Shown piece by piece: positions 57,912 to 64,000 of a stretch of DNA of 64,000 bases; positions within the stretch are counted from its first letter, which is position 1; each line of letters starts with the position of its first letter. The notes under the pieces were generated by a model that saw only the letters and a program-made list of their open reading frames with translations, searched no databases and was not told the origin of the DNA. This stretch comes from Lutjanus erythropterus (Eukaryota > Chordata > Actinopteri > Lutjaniformes > Lutjanidae). The position numbers and the translations under genes were made by a program. The stretch is from the NCBI GenBank assembly GCA_020091685.1, contig CM034595.1, positions 17,753,189 to 17,817,188 on the forward strand, written 5' to 3'.

Positions 57912-58947
57912 ACACTAATCGTTTAGCATCCATTGTCCTCCTTCATCTCTATCTCCTCCTCTTCCAGGTCTTTCATGTGATACACAAACACAGATACACA
58001 CACCCAAACCCTTGATGGTGTGACACACGTGCATCATCAATTTGAGATCATTCTGTTTCATATCAGCTTCATTTCAAGCAGAGGTGGCAAAAGTACAAAC
58101 ATCTGACTATAAGCACCTGAACTGACGTGACCATAATTCACCCCATAACACCTGCATGATGCCTCCGCCCACCACAACATTCATTCAACGCTGGCTGTAC
58201 AATGGATCACTTAGTGGCTTTAAACATAAATTGTATGTCTCTCAAAGTTGAGGTTCCTGCCAACATGGTCTGGAAATCCTGCAAGTCAGGTTTGAAATCC
58301 ACATAAAATGTACAGCATGCAGTCTCTCCAAAGTTTGTGATGAAGATGAGCCAACAACTCTCTTCAAGCAAACCAGTGCTGGAAAGTTCCCTCGAAACTG
58401 ATTAAGTCTAATATGTATGATATTGCTTAAGGTGACTAAATGAGGACTATTCACATGTCAACCTGGTTGATGTACACACAAAAAACACACAAAAGAGAAC
58501 TAAAATGGAAAAAAAAGGGTACACTTTTCTTCCAACTGCCTCAGGCCCTTTCAATTAATGGAAGGTTTAAGCAAGCGAACACACACGTTAACACATCAAA
58601 ACCTCTGCTTAGGGGTTCTGCTCAATGACAGATAGGTTACAGCCCAGTAAAAATTAATGATGAAGACAAATTGGAGCAGCACCTGGCCAGTGATTTATCA
58701 AAGCCCTGCAGCTGAGATGGTGCTTTTTGCCTGCGAGGGAATTTTGACGCATTTCATTGAGAAGTATTTCAAACCCACCACAGCAGAGGCCTGGCGAAGG
58801 AAGAAAGAGACACAGAGAAAGAATGAAAGAGAGGGAAAAGATTTGATTGATTGATTTATTTTATTGCAAAATGATTTGATGGACTGAATGACTTAACAAT
58901 TTTAATGGATCAAACATCTATAAAACATGCAGCAACACAGAAGACCA
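57912..58947. other. Non-coding stretch with candidate conserved block 58640-58810
   Basis: 58640-58810 is repeat-free and balanced; the rest is unremarkable. No gene. Confidence 0.3.
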
Positions 58948-59470
58948 CAGTTCATTTTACAGTACACTGATAAGATGTAACAAGCCATGTCATATTAGAC
59001 AAAAACTAGAAATATGCTCTTTATTAGACCCTTTATTATACCCTATTAGACTTTGTTTGAGGGTACTTACAACAGAACAGTACTGCAAACTAAAGTGTAT
59101 TGTTTCCACCCATATCAGGGACACATTACCAAACACTGTGAATCATATCTACCAATAAAGGTCAAAATTATAGAGGAAAATTTTATTTTGTTTGTTTCTT
59201 TTTTTAATGTTTTTATTCAAAGAAGAAGACACCAGTCTGGACCAGCCAAAGAAGAGGTGTCTCAAGTCACGGATGTGTGATTTCACTAAAGTTTACAGTG
59301 TAGTTCTGTTGTTATGTGTCTCTAATTACCCTCTAATAAAGTCTAATAAGTGTCAAACAGTGAAAAAAAAATACACTTTAGTTTACAGCACAGTCTGCTG
59401 CAAAAAGTGTCCCTTATTACCCTCTAATAAATTCTAAAACAAGCCTAATAAAAGGTCTAATACCATCCAA
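58948..59470. mobile_element. Inverted-repeat MITE (TGGTC...TTTTACAGTG family), copy 3
   Basis: TTCATTTTACAGTACACTGA, AAGATGTAACAAGCCATGTC and TATTAGACAAAAACTAGAAA align with the left part of the copy at 25351. The right end is diverged, so the boundary is approximate. Confidence 0.6.
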
Positions 59471-62400
59471 TGAAGGGCATATTATTATTACCAAATCTTA
59501 TTTAGTCACAGAAGAACAGCAGATCAGAGAAACAAGCACAGACAGGAGACAGCAATGACTTCTTTTTCCCCCGTAAAGTTATTAATAAGATTCTTGACCA
59601 CAATTCATTTTGACAAATCACTACGCAGGGCATCAGGGTAGTTTGACTGTGTCGAACATTGCCTCACACCCAGAGTTTGATAACCTCCCCACCTGCACAC
59701 GCTCTACCACCAACACTTCTCCTGCAGGATATTTGATGGAAAGATAAGCTCAGATGGTGAAGATACATTTTTTCCACAGTAAATTTATCTCTAGCGGGTG
59801 AAAATTCTCAAGGCGATAACAGAGACATGAAAAGGATGTAGGAGGAGCGGTTCCCACACTTCCATCGTGAACCAGCTGTCAATCAGAATCTTCGTGAAGG
59901 GAAGATGAGTGGGGCGAGCTCGAGTGGGGCTCTTTGAAATCAGAAATGGCCAATTAGTGAACTGTCAGGTGTCGTTTTCTTTTACTATATTCCTATATTA
60001 AATGATTTTTTTTTTCAATGCCATGTGATCTTCAGCAGATCTGTTTCTGGAGCACTTCAGTGATTGAGTGAGGATTTTGATGAGGGTCACGTTCCACCTC
60101 TCTGAAATCAAAAATTCACTTACGATGATGGAGAGAAATGAGCCTGACGGAAAGTCTGAAGTTAATTGCACCATTTTAAACTTACTCTGATGCACTTGAG
60201 ATGATCATAAATCTCACATCATACACTGATTTTACTGTGATCTCCATCCAAAAAGCATTTGAAGGGATCACCGAAAACCAAGGCCTTAATAAAGCACACT
60301 AACAAACAAGTATAGGTTTAAAAGAGAAAGATTTCTGCACTGCAAGAACATGTCTGATCTTCACGTCTTCCTTAGTTGTGATCATAGAAAAAATATGCTT
60401 CCATGTAGTGGCTCATATTTTCTTAATTGAAGAGTTACACACAACAATCATACATCAGTGAAATGTTTTGTTGTTTAGATAAAGATTCAGTTGATGTGAA
60501 AAACAATTAACAGCATCTATTTCAAGCCGAGGAACATGAATCAATAAAGTGAAATGCATGAACAAAATAAATAAAGAAATGAAAGAAACAAATAAAATAA
60601 AAACACAACCTAACACCAGTCGTGTGTGGTATACTGTATCCTTTTCACAGGGCTCAGTCTACTTGATATTGATCAGAACCCTGAGGGAGCATTTGTCCTT
60701 TCACACAACCCCCAGAGGCCACAAACTGCAGAGGTGGTCGGATGTGAGATCTCTGATTGACCAACCCTCTTCCTGAGGTAAAACACAGAGTTAGGTACAT
60801 GTTCACACACATTCACAAACTGCAGAAGCATCTTACATAATGCTGCTAATGTCAGAGTCAGATTAATTTACTCTGACTTTACCTCAGGCTGGCTGTGACT
60901 CTGATACAGTGTTGGTCCTTGAGAAACATTTAGATTGTGTATCTATCTGCACCCATCCACTGCTACTTCAAAGGTAACTTGTCATGCATCTTTCCTGTAC
61001 CAGTCTTCACTGTGGTGTAATCATCATATTAATTAAATTAAACAAAAATGAGATACTCCTTTCTTCCCAGTAAGTCATGTATGTGTAGTATTAAAATCAA
61101 CGCAGATCACAGACAATGAAGTAATTGAAACATATTAACTAATAGTAGCAATATGCATAGTATATTAATAAGTGTACTGGCATCCAGATTTTTTTGTGTG
61201 GATTAATTTGTTCCCTTGTACAGTCAATCCATCTAGCTCATTCTACATACAGTAGTGGCATCATTCTGGAGGCTGCTCTTGAATGCAACATTTATGGGAG
61301 GGATTTCCTGGAAATGTGCATCGCACCCATAGATTGTATGAAACACTGACATAGTCTCCATGATGTCAGCCATAGGTTTCTGAAGAACCATCGTGAAGCT
61401 CACTGTGTGGTGGCTCTACCTTCCTGGCTAATCCAATAATGGGCAAAAAGGTGTAGCGTGAGTGGAGCTGAGGCAGGTGGAATGAAGCGGCTGCCTAGCT
61501 GACAATATCTGTAACAGCACCCACCTGTTACTCAAATTGGGCACGGTGATGAGTTATTTAAAAAAATCATGGCACTACAGTTGTCATGAAGGGGGAAATT
61601 AGCTACAGAGACCAAAACCATTTCCTGCACCAGGCTGTAAACATGTATGTTTATGCTGTAAAGTTGGGAATTTTAATTTTGGGATTGACCAGCTTTTGGA
61701 GCAAGCCCTAAGTGGCCAAGTACAATGTTTAATGTGTATTGGATCAAAGTTAGCTTTAAGCTAAAGCTGAATTAACTTAAGCCTAACATCTGCAGTCCCT
61801 TGGGCCCAAAAGCCCAAAGGCCCTACACACAGTGACAGAACACCACTAAACAAATTAGATAAATAAGATACATAATTCAAAAGGACACATTCACATTATT
61901 AGACAATTCTCTAGCTGCTGCTGCTGCTACTTGTAGCTTTTGCCAGGTTTGTTTAAACCAGCAGTAAGAAGCAGAGTTAGGTGACCTTTGAACTTATTTT
62001 CTTTTCTTAAAAATGTGGTCACGTTATACAGATTGCACCCGCATGACAGAGATGTGATTGGATTCTGACCTTATCCAGATAGCATATATAGACACAGATT
62101 GCATTTATTGGCTGATCTAAATTGATTCAAAGTGACACACAGATGTGACGACCAGCTTCAATACATTTAATCTAACTGTGTCCATGGTGGCATCAAAACC
62201 AGTCATTTGCAGACCAGTCATAAGTCATCATGCATCTGGCCTGTGTTAATTTTGTACAGTCACCCTTCTAAAAAAATAAGGAGAATAATGAATGAATATA
62301 CATTTTTCAGTGATAGTCTGAATATTGTTTTAAATTAAATACAGATTTCTAAGTAGAGATTATTTGATATAGATTATAATAGTGGGATGCAGGTCTTTTT

Positions 62401-62484
62401 CTATGTCTGGAAAATTATTATCTGTATGTGCATCTGTGCATCCCTTTAAAAGTTGCAGATACACAGAGACACAAAAAGTACTCA

Positions 62485-62486
<2 letters not shown>
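59471..62486. other. Non-coding stretch
   Basis: No gene or repeat family that I can support. A short CTGCTG stretch lies at 61915-61927. Confidence 0.3.

Positions 62487-62543
<57 letters not shown>
62487..62543. repeat. CA microsatellite
   Basis: About 28 CA units; further interrupted CA-rich sequence runs to about 62885. Confidence 0.93.
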
Positions 62544-62546
<3 letters not shown>

Positions 62547-64000
62547 TCCACACACAGCTTTCCTCCACTACAGTGGCTGAACACAGAGTACATCACCAGA
62601 GGCAAGGTTACCTTTGTTGTTTTGGCTCTCCTTGCCAGATGCCTTTTGTAGGTGCCTCTCCCTCAAGCACTTTGCGGATGCTGGAATACACACTTGCACA
62701 TGCACATGGACGCATATACTGGGACACACACACAGAGCAGCAAGCACACAGACACATTTTCACATGCACGCAAACACACAGTTACATAAAAGCCCACTCA
62801 TACACAGTCATGTACCACCTCCACCCAGTGACTCCTCAAACACACACATGCACATGTATACTCACACAGGCCCACACACAGTCAACCCCCACCACCCCTG
62901 GGTGATGAACAACATCTGCTTATCCATCCCTCCGTCCCTGCCCCTGGCGTGGCTGCTGGCTTCCTCCTGGCTGCACTGCCACAATGTCATCTTGTCTGCC
63001 TCTCTGTCACCCATTACTGAAATGTGTAGTGACAATCAGGCTTTTTTACACAGGCTGCTTCCCTCACATCAGACTGGGACCAGTAGTTCCAGCCTGCACA
63101 GGGGCCTGATAAAATGATGAGGTGTCTTCTTCCAGGTCTGCTGGGAATAGTTCAGGACAAGACTTTACATGATGGGTCCTACTTTTTTACTGTGAAAATA
63201 TAATTGATTACCTGGTAGAGGCTACTTTGGGTCCCACTAGACTGTGGGACATCTGTCCTTGTTGTCCACCATCTTGAAAGCCCTGTAATACCACCCCCCA
63301 ACACACACTATTCTTGCCACTTACCACAAAAAAACAAAAAAACAAAAAAAAAAACTAAACTGAACTAAAACTAATCACTTTTTAATTTGAATGGATTTTC
63401 ATTTACAATCCAAATTTACATTTCTTAATAAAATCAACACAGGTCCTTTGTCAAGAATAGAAAAAGAAAGACAACTTTTTTTGTTTAATTATTTATTGTG
63501 TTTAAAAATCAAGTTCATAGATCATTAATATCAAAATACTTTGAAGCTTTTTCGAACACTAATTCCGGATCTACACTTAATTCAATAGCAGGATTACAAA
63601 ATTAGAGGAACTAATGATATTTTTAATAAAGAATTAAAATGAGGAGTCAACTTTTCACCATTTAACGATTGATTTGAGCAATGGTTAAATAGTTTTGTGT
63701 TTGACAACGATTGATAAGTCAGAAGCTGCTAAACCTGCTATTTCATGGATTCACTTGAGGTAATGTAAGTTACTCAGTAACTCTTCAGTCCTAATGGATG
63801 ATGCTCATGAAGCCAACCTAAGCTATGAGGATTTAGGGACACACTCATTAAGACTCAAAATAATTAACTTTAAGGTTAGACTACACGTATCTGAGGTAAA
63901 GTTCATCATTTGTTACAAAAATAGTGTTGTATATGTTTTTAAATGTTTTATATGTTTTCTCATCAAATTGGCATAATAAAAATTCAAGAAAATTCATGAA
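62544..64000. other. Non-coding stretch to the window end
   Basis: CA-rich to about 62885, an A-rich stretch at 63327-63357, then AT-rich sequence. The open frames here follow simple repeats and match no family I recognise. Confidence 0.3.

Noticed and set aside
62614..63117. 167-codon open frame on the + strand
   Set aside because: Begins in and is largely built from CA-repeat sequence (His/Thr-rich), with no family similarity.

Overview
The window reads as vertebrate, almost certainly teleost, nuclear DNA. One developmental transcription-factor gene with introns sits in a large non-coding landscape. That landscape is rich in CA/GT microsatellites, short inverted-repeat DNA transposons and hAT elements of kinds common in fish. 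There is no operon structure, no tRNA or rRNA, no CRISPR array and no viral gene that I can support.

The only convincing host gene is an Iroquois homeobox gene on the + strand, recognised as irx2 (the teleost copy would normally be called irx2a; I cannot separate a/b copies). Coding exons are 32575-32817, 34136-34541 and 35389-36297, plus a short and uncertain last exon, best guess 37674-37726, with a likely 3' UTR ending near 38390. The protein has the family N-terminus, an intact TALE homeodomain and conserved C-terminal blocks. It also carries fish-style His, Gln and Ala runs.

Layout. 1-9288: AT-rich and unique DNA plus three copies of an element ending in CACTCTTAG and filled with AGAACC/GGTTCT words. 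9289-12840: a nested insertion, in which a hAT transposon with an uninterrupted transposase ORF and a perfect 8-bp target duplication has landed inside an older TTAA-bounded palindromic element. 12841-32150: gene-free sequence with further MITE families, fragments of other repeats, and several blocks that look like candidate conserved regulatory elements. 32150-38390: irx2. 38391-64000: another gene-free stretch with MITEs, two local duplications, minisatellites and long CA runs. Gene deserts flanking Irx genes are known to hold many long-range enhancers, so regulatory DNA is the likely functional content of the empty parts. Single-sequence inspection cannot prove conservation, so those calls have low confidence.

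The two protein-coding units are unrelated in function: irx2 is a host patterning regulator and the hAT ORF is a mobile-element transposase. The most noteworthy observations are the transposon-in-transposon with intact boundaries, a TTAA-bounded MITE family with copies upstream of and inside irx2, a local duplication whose copies differ by a LINE-like tail and flank a MITE, and the unresolved C-terminal exon of irx2. I found no convincing undescribed biological system beyond these.
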